Of a DNA stretch of 22,763 nucleotides, positions 8,575 through 16,434 are shown one piece after another. Both the position numbers and the translations under genes were made by a program. Under the pieces are notes generated by a model. It was not told the origin of the DNA. It was given only the letters and a program-made list of their open reading frames with translations, and searched no databases. The DNA comes from Candidatus Acidiferrales bacterium (GTDB lineage: Bacteria > Acidobacteriota > Terriglobia > Acidiferrales > UBA7541), in assembly GCA_030044295.1 (NCBI GenBank), contig JASHWB010000324.1:1-22763 (forward strand), read 5' to 3'. The number at the start of each line of letters is the position of its first letter. Position 1 is the stretch's first letter.

Positions 8575-9017
8575 CGCCGTTCCTCGCGGACGACAATCGA
8601 CGGAGCGGTGACGCCGTCTTCGTTGAGCACGTAACGCACGATTTCATAGAGCGCGTCCGGCTTCACGGGTTTCTGCACGAAATGGCGCGCGCCTTTTTGG
8701 AGAGCAGCGAGAATGTTGTCCTGATAGCCGACGGAGGAAACCATCACCACGCGCGCGTCAGGATGCTGCTGCACGATGTGTTCGACGGCCTCGATGCCCT
8801 CCATCTGCGGCATGGTGATGTCCATCAGGACGATATCCGGCCGCGTGCGAGCGTACTCCGTTATCGCGGTCCGGCCGTCGCCAGCTTCGCCCGCCAATTG
8901 ACCGCCAAACGACTCGATCATCTTCGCCAGGCTTTTGCGGGCGAAGACGGAGTCGTCCACGATCAGATAGCGGACCGGCTGGTTGTCCTTTCTCGTGAGT
9001 GCTTCAAATTGCTTCAT
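8571..9017 (-). CDS. cheY: CheY-like stand-alone response regulator receiver
   Basis: The 148-aa single receiver domain has the acidic pair Asp21/Asp22 (IVDDS), phosphoacceptor Asp66 (IVLMDITMP), Ser94 in the switch Ser/Thr position (VMVSSVG) and Lys116 (VQKPVK). There is no output domain; a short tail of about 15 residues follows the fold. It would take phosphate from the CheA kinase two genes upstream and interact with an unknown target. The N-terminal extension of about 15 residues before the first strand is slightly long. The start overlaps the cheB stop by 4 bp and has AAGGAG upstream. Motor control cannot be assumed, because no flagellar or pilus gene is near. Confidence 0.88.
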   Translation of the reverse strand: MKQFEALTRKDNQPVRYLIVDDSVFARKSLAKMIESFGGQLAGEAGDGRTAITEYARTRPDIVLMDITMPQMEGIEAVEHIVQQHPDARVVMVSSVGYQDNILAALQKGARHFVQKPVKPDALYEIVRYVLNEDGVTAPSIVVREERR

Positions 9018-10144
9018 GGCGTTCTCCTTCGCGAGGTACTTTCCGCGGGGGATGAATAGTTAACGGCTCCGACGGGCTCGGCAGCCGGTCTTTCCGGTGA
9101 ACATTTCGACTGTAAAAGTGCTGCGAGTTCCGCTAGCGATTCAACGCGGCAGACGAAACCGCGATCAATCGCCGAACGGGGCATGCTATCGACTACGCAA
9201 GTATCGGGACTTTGCGCGATGGTGAAGCCTCCGGCGGCGCGAATGGCGCCGAGACCTGCTGCGCCGTCGTCGCCCATTCCGGTCATCTGTACTGCCACAG
9301 CTCGCGAGCCGAGTTCCTTGGCAACGGAGTGGAATAGCACGTCCACGGACGGGCGATGGCCGTTGACGCGCGGCTGATCCACGAGCATCACGACGTCGCC
9401 ATGCTCCATACGGCGCACCTTTATATGACGGTTGCCTGGACAAATCAGCGCGCGTCCAGCAAGCAGTAGATCTCCGGATTGCGCCTCTTTCACTTCGATT
9501 GGCGTCGATTCGTGGAGGCGCTGTGCGAACATCTCCGTGAATCCCTCCGGCATATGCTGAACGACAACCAGCGCGCCGGGGAAATCCTCCGGAAGCTGAG
9601 AAAACAAATACTGGAGCGCGGCCGGTCCACCGGTGGATACGCCGATGGCCACGATCCGCGAGGGCACGTGTGGCTGCGCGGAAAATGGGCGCCGGGTTTT
9701 GGGCTTGGCGGCCGGAACCGTGATGATCATTTTTGGCGCGCCGGATGCGGCGGCGACCTTGATTTTCAGAGCCAACTCGGAAGCGATCTGCGTCAGGCGG
9801 CCCGAAGCCGCATCGGAGGGTTTCGTAACGAAATCAAAAGCGCCGAGGCCGAGCGCCTTCAGGGTGAGAGACGCGCCTTCATTCGTATGGGCGCTGACTA
9901 CGATGACCGGTACGCGGTGCTTGCGCGTGATCTGCCGCAGCATCTCGATACCGTCCATGCGCGGCATTTCGAGGTCGAGCGTGACGACGTTCGGCTTTAG
10001 TTCCTCGATTTTGCGAAGGCCGATGAGGCCATCCATCGCGGTGCCGACGACTTCGATCGAGGGATCGTGCAGGAGCGTCTGGGGAATGAGCTTGCGCATC
10101 AGGGCGGAATCGTCGACCACAAGCACGCGAATCTTCTGGCTCAT
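9014..10144 (-). CDS. cheB: Chemotaxis response regulator protein-glutamate methylesterase CheB
   Basis: The 376-aa product has the two-domain CheB plan. The N-terminal receiver (1-125) has Asp11/Asp12, phosphoacceptor Asp57 (VVTLDLEMPRMDG), Ser84 and Lys109. After a basic, Pro/Ala-rich linker, the methylesterase domain (about 160-350) has the catalytic triad Ser170 (IGVSTGGPAA), His197 (VVVQHMPEGF) and Asp293 (MTGMGDDGAAGL). It removes methyl groups from glutamates of methyl-accepting proteins, or deamidates glutamines, giving adaptation in opposition to CheR. GGGAG lies just before the ATG, which overlaps the cheA stop as ATGA. The C-terminal 25 residues (rich in Pro, Ser and Arg) are not conserved. 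Confidence 0.95.
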   Translation of the reverse strand: MSQKIRVLVVDDSALMRKLIPQTLLHDPSIEVVGTAMDGLIGLRKIEELKPNVVTLDLEMPRMDGIEMLRQITRKHRVPVIVVSAHTNEGASLTLKALGLGAFDFVTKPSDAASGRLTQIASELALKIKVAAASGAPKMIITVPAAKPKTRRPFSAQPHVPSRIVAIGVSTGGPAALQYLFSQLPEDFPGALVVVQHMPEGFTEMFAQRLHESTPIEVKEAQSGDLLLAGRALICPGNRHIKVRRMEHGDVVMLVDQPRVNGHRPSVDVLFHSVAKELGSRAVAVQMTGMGDDGAAGLGAIRAAGGFTIAQSPDTCVVDSMPRSAIDRGFVCRVESLAELAALLQSKCSPERPAAEPVGAVNYSSPAESTSRRRTP

Positions 10145-12249
10145 GCTGTGGCTCCCAATGCGGGAATTCGAGAGAGGTGCGAAATTACAGCCGGGACGTT
10201 CAAGATCAGGACCACTGTGCCGTCGCCCAGAATAGAGGCGCCGCTGACGAGCGGCGAGATGATGAGTTCGTCTTCGAGCGCTTTGATGACCAGCTCTTCC
10301 TCGCCGATCAGGCCATCAACGGCCAGCCCAAAGCGGCGGCCGCCTGCGCTAATCACGATCACAAAAGTGCGTTTCGCAGAAGACCGATTCGCCAGTGCTG
10401 ATTGAGACGCGAACCGCTCCAGACGATCCAGGCGCACCAGCGTAAGTACCTGATCGCGGAGCTGGAAAACCTCGTGGCCATCAACGCAATGGATTTCGTT
10501 TTCGGAAATGCGCGTTATTTCGCCGACGGAAGCAATCGGGACGGCGTAGAGACGGTCAAGAACGCGGAAAAGTAAAGCCTGGATGCTGGCCAGCGTCAGC
10601 GGGACCGACAGCCGGAATGTGGTGCCTTGGCCGGACCTGGTTTGAAGTTCAACCGTGCCTTTCAGGGCTTCCACCGCAGTCTTGACAACGTCCAATCCGA
10701 CGCCCCGTCCGGAAATTTCGGTGACTTCGTCCGCGGTGCTTAACCCTGCGGCAAAGATCAGTTGCAAAGCTTCCGTTTCATTCAGGCGCAGAGCTTCTTC
10801 GGTTGTGATGATTTCGCGTTCGACGGCGCGCCGCAAGATCTTGTCGCGGTCGAGGCCGCGGCCGTCATCGGAGACTTCGATTACAACCTCATCGCCGTCG
10901 TGGTAGGCGTTCAAGCGGATCGTGCCGCGAACCGGCTTGCCGCTGGCGTGGCGCTCTTCGACGCTCTCGATGCCATGGTCGGCCGCGTTGCGGACCAGGT
11001 GCGCGAGCGGTTCTGCGAGAGCGTCGAGAATGCCCTTGTCCAGATCGGTGTTTTGGCCGGCGATTTCGAGCGCGATGTCTTTGTTGCGCAGCCGCGCGAC
11101 GTCGCGAACAATCCGCGGAAAGCGCCGGAAAAGCTGCTCGACTGGAACCATGCGAATCTTCATTACCGACTTTTGCAACTCGCCCAGCACGCGGGATTGA
11201 AACGCGAGCGCGTCTGAAAATTTGCTTCGCAGGGGATCGGTGGAATGGGCTCGCTCGAACTCGGCGATGGCGCGCTGCAGCATCGACTTGCCGATGATCA
11301 TCTCACCGACCAGATTCATCACCGTGTCGATGCGCCCGGCGTCAACGCGTAGGTTGTTTTCGGCGCCATGCGCGACGGCGGCAGATGCCCCTGAATCGCG
11401 AGGCTCATCGTCCGGGGTATTCGCAGATTCCAGCGACGCCGGCTTTATTCCGCCGGCAATCGCGGCGGCTTCCGATTCAAGCAAAATGTCGAGCAGGTCG
11501 CGCGGCGCGGCGGCCGGAGAGCGCAACTGTTCAACTGAAACATGGGCGACGATCGATGGCACGTGGCAGCGTGCGCGAATCCATTCGGCTGACTGAGCTG
11601 TAGAAAGCGCCACTTCGATCAGGTTCGATTGTTCTTTGAAAACACTGTCTTCCGGCCGAATCGCGAGAATTTTTCCGGCGCTCTCGATCGCTTTGCGAGC
11701 GAGTTCGAAAGCGGCGGCCGGAAGCACGGCCTGCGGATCCAAGTGAACGCCAACGTTATAGACCGACTCACCCCTGCCGATAGCTTCGGCGATCGTCAGC
11801 CGCTCGTATTCGCTCCACTCGAATTTGGCTTCGGAAACCCGTGCCTGAGTTTTCGGCGTGGGCTTATGCAGTAGCTTTGCGATGTGCTCACGGAGCGCAC
11901 CTCCCGACGGCGGCTGAAGATTGCTGCGATAGGCAGCAAGCATTTCGTGAAAGGTGTCGGCGGCGATTAGAATCACGTCGGCGATCGAGCCGGCGTACTG
12001 CTGGGCGAGTTCGGGAGTGAGCACGTCCTCAAATTCGTGCGCGAGTTCGCTGAGCTGGCGGTATCCGCACGCGGCCGAGTCACCTTTGAGGGTGTGGACG
12101 GCGCGGCGCACGTGGCGCAACTGCTCGGTATCGCTCGGGTGCTGCTCGAGCGCTAAGCCCGCCTCGTTCATCCCCTGGAGAATCTCCTCCGCGCTCTCGA
12201 AGAACAGATCGCGCAGTTCAGAGGATTGCTCGTCGGATGGAAAGGTCAC
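10141..12249 (-). CDS. cheA: Chemotaxis histidine kinase CheA
   Basis: The 702-aa kinase starts with GTG overlapping the cheR stop (GTGA), with GGAGGGG upstream. The domain order is typical. The Hpt domain (about 8-125) has phosphorylated His52 in AVHTLKGDSAACGY. An alpha/beta region at about 145-225 (YNVGVHLDPQAVLPAAAFEL) resembles a P2-like response-regulator-docking domain. The P3 dimerisation helices include NLVGEMIIGKSMLQRA. The HATPase domain has LVRNAADHGIE (Asn421), DDGRGLD and GRGVGLDVV. The C-terminal CheW-like P5 domain starts near VPLTLASIQALLF. It phosphorylates CheY and CheB in response to the receptor array. No extra receiver is fused to it, which separates it from hybrid CheAs of type-IV-pilus pathways. 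Confidence 0.95.
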   Translation of the reverse strand: MTFPSDEQSSELRDLFFESAEEILQGMNEAGLALEQHPSDTEQLRHVRRAVHTLKGDSAACGYRQLSELAHEFEDVLTPELAQQYAGSIADVILIAADTFHEMLAAYRSNLQPPSGGALREHIAKLLHKPTPKTQARVSEAKFEWSEYERLTIAEAIGRGESVYNVGVHLDPQAVLPAAAFELARKAIESAGKILAIRPEDSVFKEQSNLIEVALSTAQSAEWIRARCHVPSIVAHVSVEQLRSPAAAPRDLLDILLESEAAAIAGGIKPASLESANTPDDEPRDSGASAAVAHGAENNLRVDAGRIDTVMNLVGEMIIGKSMLQRAIAEFERAHSTDPLRSKFSDALAFQSRVLGELQKSVMKIRMVPVEQLFRRFPRIVRDVARLRNKDIALEIAGQNTDLDKGILDALAEPLAHLVRNAADHGIESVEERHASGKPVRGTIRLNAYHDGDEVVIEVSDDGRGLDRDKILRRAVEREIITTEEALRLNETEALQLIFAAGLSTADEVTEISGRGVGLDVVKTAVEALKGTVELQTRSGQGTTFRLSVPLTLASIQALLFRVLDRLYAVPIASVGEITRISENEIHCVDGHEVFQLRDQVLTLVRLDRLERFASQSALANRSSAKRTFVIVISAGGRRFGLAVDGLIGEEELVIKALEDELIISPLVSGASILGDGTVVLILNVPAVISHLSRIPALGATA

Positions 12250-13154
12250 TGCGCCCCCTCCATACGCTGATAGACGGTCGCGTTGTTCTCGTGGATCATG
12301 TGGAACTTAGTCGTAAGCCCAAAAAGACTTTCGGCGTGTCCGACGAAGAGATAGCCCTCTGGGTTCAAGCAACGGTAGAACTTGTCGATCAGCCGCTTTT
12401 GCTCGGCCTCATCGAAATAGATCATCACGTTGCGGCAAAAAATGATGTCGTTGCCCTGCGGCAGGAATTCAGCTTTCAAGTTATGGAAGTCGAACTGGAC
12501 GAGGCTCTTCAGCGCGGGCTTGACGGAATACTTGTCAGCCATTTTGTCGAAATAGCGAAGCCGGCAAGTATAATCCACAGCTTCCATTTGGGATTCGGTG
12601 TAAACGCTCTGCTGTCCCGCGAGAAGCGCGGAATAGTTGATGTCCGACGCGAGGATTTCTACCTTCCACGGTGGTGGAATCAGCGGCTTGGGCGTGGGCA
12701 CGTCGAAAGGAAGCGGGTTCCGCAAATAGTAGTAGGCAAGCGCGTCACAAGTGAGAATGGCCAGCGAGTACGGTTCCTGCCCCGTCGAGCAGCCGGCGCT
12801 CCAGATGCGCAGGGACCAATCTCTGCGTTCTTGCTTCTTCTTCAAAAGCGCTTCGAGGACAACCTTTTGGAAGAGTTCGAGCTGCGGACGAATGCGAAAA
12901 AAACTCGTCTCGTTGACGGTTAGATTTTCCAGCAGTGCGGTGAGCTCTTTTTTCCCCTCGCGGCTGGTAAGCAGCCGGTAATAGGCGTAGAACGAGTCGA
13001 GCTGACAAGCCTTTAGGCGGCGCTGCAGGCGGTCGCGTAGAAAATGGGTGCGGCGCTCGTCGAAATACATGCCGCATTCCTGATAAACGAGTGTTTGTAA
13101 GAGCTTCAGTTCCGCGTCCGTTAGCGGAACTTGCGTTGTGAAGGTAGTGGACAT
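12246..13154 (-). CDS. cheR: Chemotaxis protein methyltransferase CheR
   Basis: The 302-aa product has the N-terminal all-alpha CheR domain (1-75; ERRTHFLRDRLQRRLKA). The SAM-dependent methyltransferase domain follows, with NETSFFR (81-87), the SAM-binding loop IWSAGCSTGQEPYS (117-130) and the conserved IIFCRNVMIYFDE. It methylates glutamates of methyl-accepting proteins. It has no TPR or receptor-tethering extension, so it is a simple CheR. The gap to the upstream cheW is 29 nt with GAGGG upstream of the start, and its stop overlaps the cheA start. With cheB nearby, the pathway has a full adaptation pair. Confidence 0.95.
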   Translation of the reverse strand: MSTTFTTQVPLTDAELKLLQTLVYQECGMYFDERRTHFLRDRLQRRLKACQLDSFYAYYRLLTSREGKKELTALLENLTVNETSFFRIRPQLELFQKVVLEALLKKKQERRDWSLRIWSAGCSTGQEPYSLAILTCDALAYYYLRNPLPFDVPTPKPLIPPPWKVEILASDINYSALLAGQQSVYTESQMEAVDYTCRLRYFDKMADKYSVKPALKSLVQFDFHNLKAEFLPQGNDIIFCRNVMIYFDEAEQKRLIDKFYRCLNPEGYLFVGHAESLFGLTTKFHMIHENNATVYQRMEGAQ

Positions 13155-13183
13155 TCGTCCCTCAAAATTGCTGTTCCCCCGGG

Positions 13184-13678
13184 CTAGAACCTCCGAGCGG
13201 GTTCGCCGACGGGTTCGGGCTCGTGCACGATTTCGTCCATCGAGGCCAGCTCGCCGCGTTTCAGAATTCTGCTTACGTCGAGCAGAATTACCAGCCGCCC
13301 TTTCAGCTTGCCTACGCCGGTCACGAAGTCGAGTTCGCCTTCCTGAAAGACGTTGCTCGGCTCCTCGATTTCCGATGGGGAGATTCTCAAAACTTCGGAA
13401 GCCGAATTAACGATCAGTCCAAACGCGCGCGCTCCGAGTTCCACGACGACAATGCGGTTCTTTTTGTTCGCCTCGATCGACTTCTGGCCGAACCGTTTGC
13501 GAAGATCGACGATCGGGATAATGCGCCCGCGCAGGTTGATCACGCCCTCGATGTAATCGGGGGCGTTCGGCATGGCAGTGATCTCGGGCACACGGACGAT
13601 TTCCCGGACGATCGAAATGGGCAGGCCAAACGTCTCGCGCCCGATCCGGAATCCCACTACCTGCAGTTCCTTGTCCAT
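13184..13678 (-). CDS. cheW: Chemotaxis coupling protein CheW
   Basis: The 164-aa single CheW domain includes VVGFRIGRETFGLPISIVREIV, YIEGVINLRGRIIPIVDLRKRFG, FGLIVNSASEVLRI and RLVILLDVSRIL. It couples the receptor signalling tip to CheA in the array beneath the inner membrane. It is the only stand-alone CheW in this operon. The C-terminal tail after residue 140 is acidic and Pro-rich and lies beyond the domain. The start has GAGGA upstream, and the gap to the receptor gene is only 17 nt. Confidence 0.94.
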   Translation of the reverse strand: MDKELQVVGFRIGRETFGLPISIVREIVRVPEITAMPNAPDYIEGVINLRGRIIPIVDLRKRFGQKSIEANKKNRIVVVELGARAFGLIVNSASEVLRISPSEIEEPSNVFQEGELDFVTGVGKLKGRLVILLDVSRILKRGELASMDEIVHEPEPVGEPARRF

Positions 13679-13695
13679 TGCGAATCCTCGCGAAC

Positions 13696-15699
13696 TCAGG
13701 CTCGAACCGGCTCCGCGTATTCCACAGGCGCGCGCCGCTCGGCTAAGGGAGCAGCGCGGTGAGCCGTCGCGCGGCGATGCTCTGCGTAAGCGTCTTCCAG
13801 CGCGAAGCGATCCATCGATTCAAGCAACTGACGCGAGAGTTTGGACATCTGCTCAGCCGCCGCGGCAAGTTCGGTGGAACTCGACGTGGATTGCTGGACT
13901 AGCTCTCGCATGCGCTCCATCGCTCGAACCACTGCTTGCGCCCCGGACGCTTGCTCTTCGACGGACGAGTTGATTTCTTGAGTGATCTCCGTGAGGCGAT
14001 TGGTGGCCTTGGCGATTTGCGACGAACCGCTCGACTGCTCCATGGTGGCCGCGCCGATTTCCTGCGAATACTTGTAAACCTCGGAGACAACGTCCGAAAT
14101 TTTGTCGAGCGCGAGGCTCAGGTCCTTGTTAAGTACCAGTCCGTCTTGAACCATGGATGTGCTCTTCTCCATGTTCTCCACGGCTTCGCGTGCTTCTTTC
14201 TGAATTCCCTGGATCAGGTCAGAAATTTCCTTGGTGGACTGCGTGGATTTTTCGGCGAGCTTGCGGACTTCTTCGGCAACTACTGCAAATCCCAGTCCGT
14301 GTTCGCCGGCGCGCGCCGCCTCGATCGCGGCGTTGAGCGCCAACAAGTTCGTTTGCTCGGCGAGGTCGTCGATCACTTCGATGATTTTGCCGATGCTATC
14401 CGCGCGGCGGCCGAGCACGTCGATAATCTCAGCTGACGATTGGATAGCCTGGCTAGCACGGTTCAGCCCGTTGGTGGCCTTGTCCATCGTCTCCATTCCA
14501 ACGCGCGCCTCTTCACGCGAACGGTGGGAAATGTCGACGAGAAGTTTGGCCGTATCGGCCACGCGCTGAATCGACGTGACCATCTGGTCGATCGAAGCGG
14601 AGGTCTCCGCAACGCTGGAAGCCTGAAGCTGCGTGTTCTTCACTACGTTCTGCACGTTGATGCTCATCTCGTGCATCGTGCTGGTGACCTCATCGATGGC
14701 GGAGGCCGCCTGGACGCTGACTTTGGCGGATTCGTCCGAGGCGCCGGCCATTTGTCCTGCGCCGCTGGCGACCTGCGAAGCGCTGTCGCGAACCTTGCGG
14801 ACCAGATCACGCAGACCTTGCGTCATGCGCGAAAACGCCTTCGCCATGGTGTCCTGATTGGACCGCGGCTGAACGGCTACGGCGAGCTGGCCTTCCGCAA
14901 TTGCAGCCGAGACCGACGCCATCTCTTTCAGGTGAACGATCATTTTGTTGAAGTTCTCGGCGAGGACGCCGACTTCATCGCTGCGGTGCACGTCAATCGA
15001 TTGTTCCAAATCGCCGGAGTCACCGATACGCCGCGCGACTTCAATCAAATGGTAGAGAGGCTGAGTAATTGACTTCGCGGTGTAGAAGGCAATGAAACCG
15101 CCGAGAACGACCGCCAGCAGCGTTCCTACGGTCGTCAGGATGGCACTGAGTAGAGTCGCGCTAGCGGACGAAGCGTTCGAATCATCCTGCGCCTTACGAA
15201 CGGCTTGACTGGCCGAATCCAAAATACTCGTGGACTTATTGATCCACGACGCGGGGTCGTGCTGCAGATAATAGATTTGGAGATCGGAGACAGTGGCGTC
15301 GCCAGAATCGACCTGGTGGCGCTTGGCGATCATGGGTTTGGCGAAATTGTCGGACCATTGCTGCTCGTTATCTTCCACTTGCGACAGCGCGTTGCGCAGG
15401 TTTTGGTCGGTGACCTTTGCCTCGCTGCCTTTCAACAGTTGCCCGAGATCGCTAATGCCCTTGTTCGTCTTGTCTTCGTCGCGCAAGTCTCCGCTGAGAA
15501 GATAATTCGCGAGATTCAGACGGTTTTCGCTGATGTCGTACTGGATGTTCTGGATCGCCTGAACGTCGTTGAGTGTCGCTGTTACTTCGGCCCGCGCGCT
15601 GTACTGGCGCATCACGGTAAAAATATTGATTACTAGCAAAAACAGCATGATCGCCAAAACGGCGCCGAACCCCATGTACAATTTCTTGCCAATCGTCAT
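13696..15699 (-). CDS. Methyl-accepting chemotaxis protein (two TM helices, CHASE3/4HB-like sensor)
   Basis: The 667-aa receptor has TM1 (about 9-29), a periplasmic helical domain of about 150 residues (30-182), TM2 (about 183-206), HAMP (about 208-260, with a further helical pair to about 305) and a cytoplasmic signalling domain to about 610. The sensor segment (SENRLNLANYLLSGDLRDED, then EDNEQQWSDNFAKPMI) looks like a four-helix CHASE3/4HB domain. The hairpin tip EQTNLLALNAAIEAARAG is fully conserved, followed by GFAVVAEEVRKLAE. The C-terminus (AEHRRATAHRAAPLAERRAP) has no NWETF-type CheR-docking pentapeptide. GGAGG lies 9 nt before the ATG. It is the only receptor in the operon and presumably its dedicated input; its ligand is unknown. 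Confidence 0.94.
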   Translation of the reverse strand: MTIGKKLYMGFGAVLAIMLFLLVINIFTVMRQYSARAEVTATLNDVQAIQNIQYDISENRLNLANYLLSGDLRDEDKTNKGISDLGQLLKGSEAKVTDQNLRNALSQVEDNEQQWSDNFAKPMIAKRHQVDSGDATVSDLQIYYLQHDPASWINKSTSILDSASQAVRKAQDDSNASSASATLLSAILTTVGTLLAVVLGGFIAFYTAKSITQPLYHLIEVARRIGDSGDLEQSIDVHRSDEVGVLAENFNKMIVHLKEMASVSAAIAEGQLAVAVQPRSNQDTMAKAFSRMTQGLRDLVRKVRDSASQVASGAGQMAGASDESAKVSVQAASAIDEVTSTMHEMSINVQNVVKNTQLQASSVAETSASIDQMVTSIQRVADTAKLLVDISHRSREEARVGMETMDKATNGLNRASQAIQSSAEIIDVLGRRADSIGKIIEVIDDLAEQTNLLALNAAIEAARAGEHGLGFAVVAEEVRKLAEKSTQSTKEISDLIQGIQKEAREAVENMEKSTSMVQDGLVLNKDLSLALDKISDVVSEVYKYSQEIGAATMEQSSGSSQIAKATNRLTEITQEINSSVEEQASGAQAVVRAMERMRELVQQSTSSSTELAAAAEQMSKLSRQLLESMDRFALEDAYAEHRRATAHRAAPLAERRAPVEYAEPVRA

Positions 15700-15749
15700 C
15701 TGAAAAAGCCTCCAGCTCCGGCCGCCCCCCGTGCCAAAGCTCCCGGGCG

Positions 15750-16103
15750 CTAATTTGCCCCGTTGAAGGTGAACTCAACAACCTCGGTAGTTTCCTTTGG
15801 GCCCGGCTCGAAGCGCCACTTCTTCAGCGCATCCAGAGCGGCATTGACCAGCAATGGGCTGCCACCGACGACGCGCGTATCTTCTACGTGTCCATCTGGC
15901 GCGATCTTTGCCTCGATCTTCACCTTGCCGGTCACGTTCATCTGCTTGGCGAGATCCGGATACTCCGGCGTCACCTTGACGCGAACCTTGCGCTTAGCTG
16001 CGTCAGTTGTCGCATCTTGTGCGCGAACCTTTGGAGTCACCACAACGATCCCACCCAATCCCGCCACCAATGCCAGCCCCACGAACACCGTCTTGAGTTT
16101 CAT
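15750..16103 (-). CDS. Short exported TonB C-terminal-domain protein
   Basis: I place the start at the ATG ending at 16103, with GGGAGGG 7 nt upstream; the adjoining GTG codon (16106-16104) would add one residue. The 117-aa product is a signal peptide or single N-terminal anchor (about 1-28, ending KVRAQDA) joined directly to a TonB C-terminal domain: PEYPDLAKQMNVTGKVKIEA, DGHVEDTRVVGGSPLLVNAALDALKKWRFEP. The long Pro-rich spacer of true TonB is absent, so it could hardly span the periplasm to energise a receptor. Such short forms are frequent in Acidobacteriota and their function is unclear. It heads the chemosensory operon: 50 nt without an obvious terminator separate it from the receptor gene, and a strong sigma-54-type promoter lies just upstream. 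Confidence 0.85.
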   Translation of the reverse strand: MKLKTVFVGLALVAGLGGIVVVTPKVRAQDATTDAAKRKVRVKVTPEYPDLAKQMNVTGKVKIEAKIAPDGHVEDTRVVGGSPLLVNAALDALKKWRFEPGPKETTEVVEFTFNGAN

Positions 16104-16139
16104 CACATACCCCTCCCAAAGAAATCCAGCGGCTGAAAA

Positions 16140-16156
16140 TGCACGGGTGATGCCAG
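16140..16156 (-). promoter_or_regulatory. Sigma-54 (-24/-12) promoter for the TonB-like/chemosensory operon
   Basis: On the minus strand the site reads CTGGCATCACCCGTGCA. It has the invariant GG-N10-GC spacing, and it matches the known consensus YTGGCAYR-N4-TTGCW at all but two fixed positions. Transcription would start near 16130, about 12 nt before the ribosome binding site and 27 nt before the start codon, an ideal layout. An almost identical site lies at 20384-20400. The gene for an NtrC-type activator is in the divergent operon. Confidence 0.75.
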
Positions 16157-16185
16157 CGCGGAGGTTCGCCCTGGGCCGAAGGTCG

Positions 16186-16208
16186 AATTGCGAAAAATGC
16201 CCGCAATT
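16186..16208. repeat. Inverted repeat AATTGCG-N9-CGCAATT
   Basis: This is a perfect 7-bp inverted repeat with a 9-bp spacer, in the divergent intergenic region, about 68 bp upstream of the inferred minus-strand start site. CGCAATTG recurs at 16326-16333, directly beside the dyad described at 16305-16321, and AATTGC recurs at 16398-16403. It may be a binding site for a second regulator; no protein can be assigned. Confidence 0.4.
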
Positions 16209-16304
16209 GACTAAAAACAGGCCGGTTAGATTGGCACCGGCGAGGCCGTTGAAGTGGGAGGCGGCTTGTCCGATGTCTCAAATGCCCCTCACAAACTGGT
16301 TTTT

Positions 16305-16321
16305 CGTCTCAGGCTGCGACG
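16305..16321. promoter_or_regulatory. Dyad enhancer-like site A (candidate NtrC-type activator binding site)
   Basis: CGTCTCAGGCTGCGACG is a 17-bp dyad with 7 of 8 pairs matching. With the preceding TTTT (16301-16304) it forms a 21-bp block that matches 20283-20303 at 19 positions. It lies about 183 bp upstream of the inferred sigma-54 start of the che operon, within the usual range for enhancer-binding proteins, and about 120 bp before the kinase start, so it could also serve autoregulation. The whole gene-free stretch 16107-16434 holds this site, the -24/-12 promoter and the AATTGCG repeat. Confidence 0.65.
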
Positions 16322-16363
16322 AAATCGCAATTGTTGCTTACGGCACCACTTGATCTGGAGTGA

Positions 16364-16393
16364 TTGACTCAAATTGAGATCGCACCGTAACGT
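16364..16393 (+). promoter_or_regulatory. Weak candidate housekeeping promoter for the kinase operon
   Basis: TTGACT (16364-16369) resembles a -35 box; TAACGT (16388-16393), 18 bp downstream, is a poor -10. No GG-N10-GC site faces the kinase gene, so this operon appears not to use sigma-54. Confidence 0.25.
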
Positions 16394-16434
16394 GAGTAAT
16401 TGCATAGGCGAGCGCGCGCACACCCCCAACCTCC

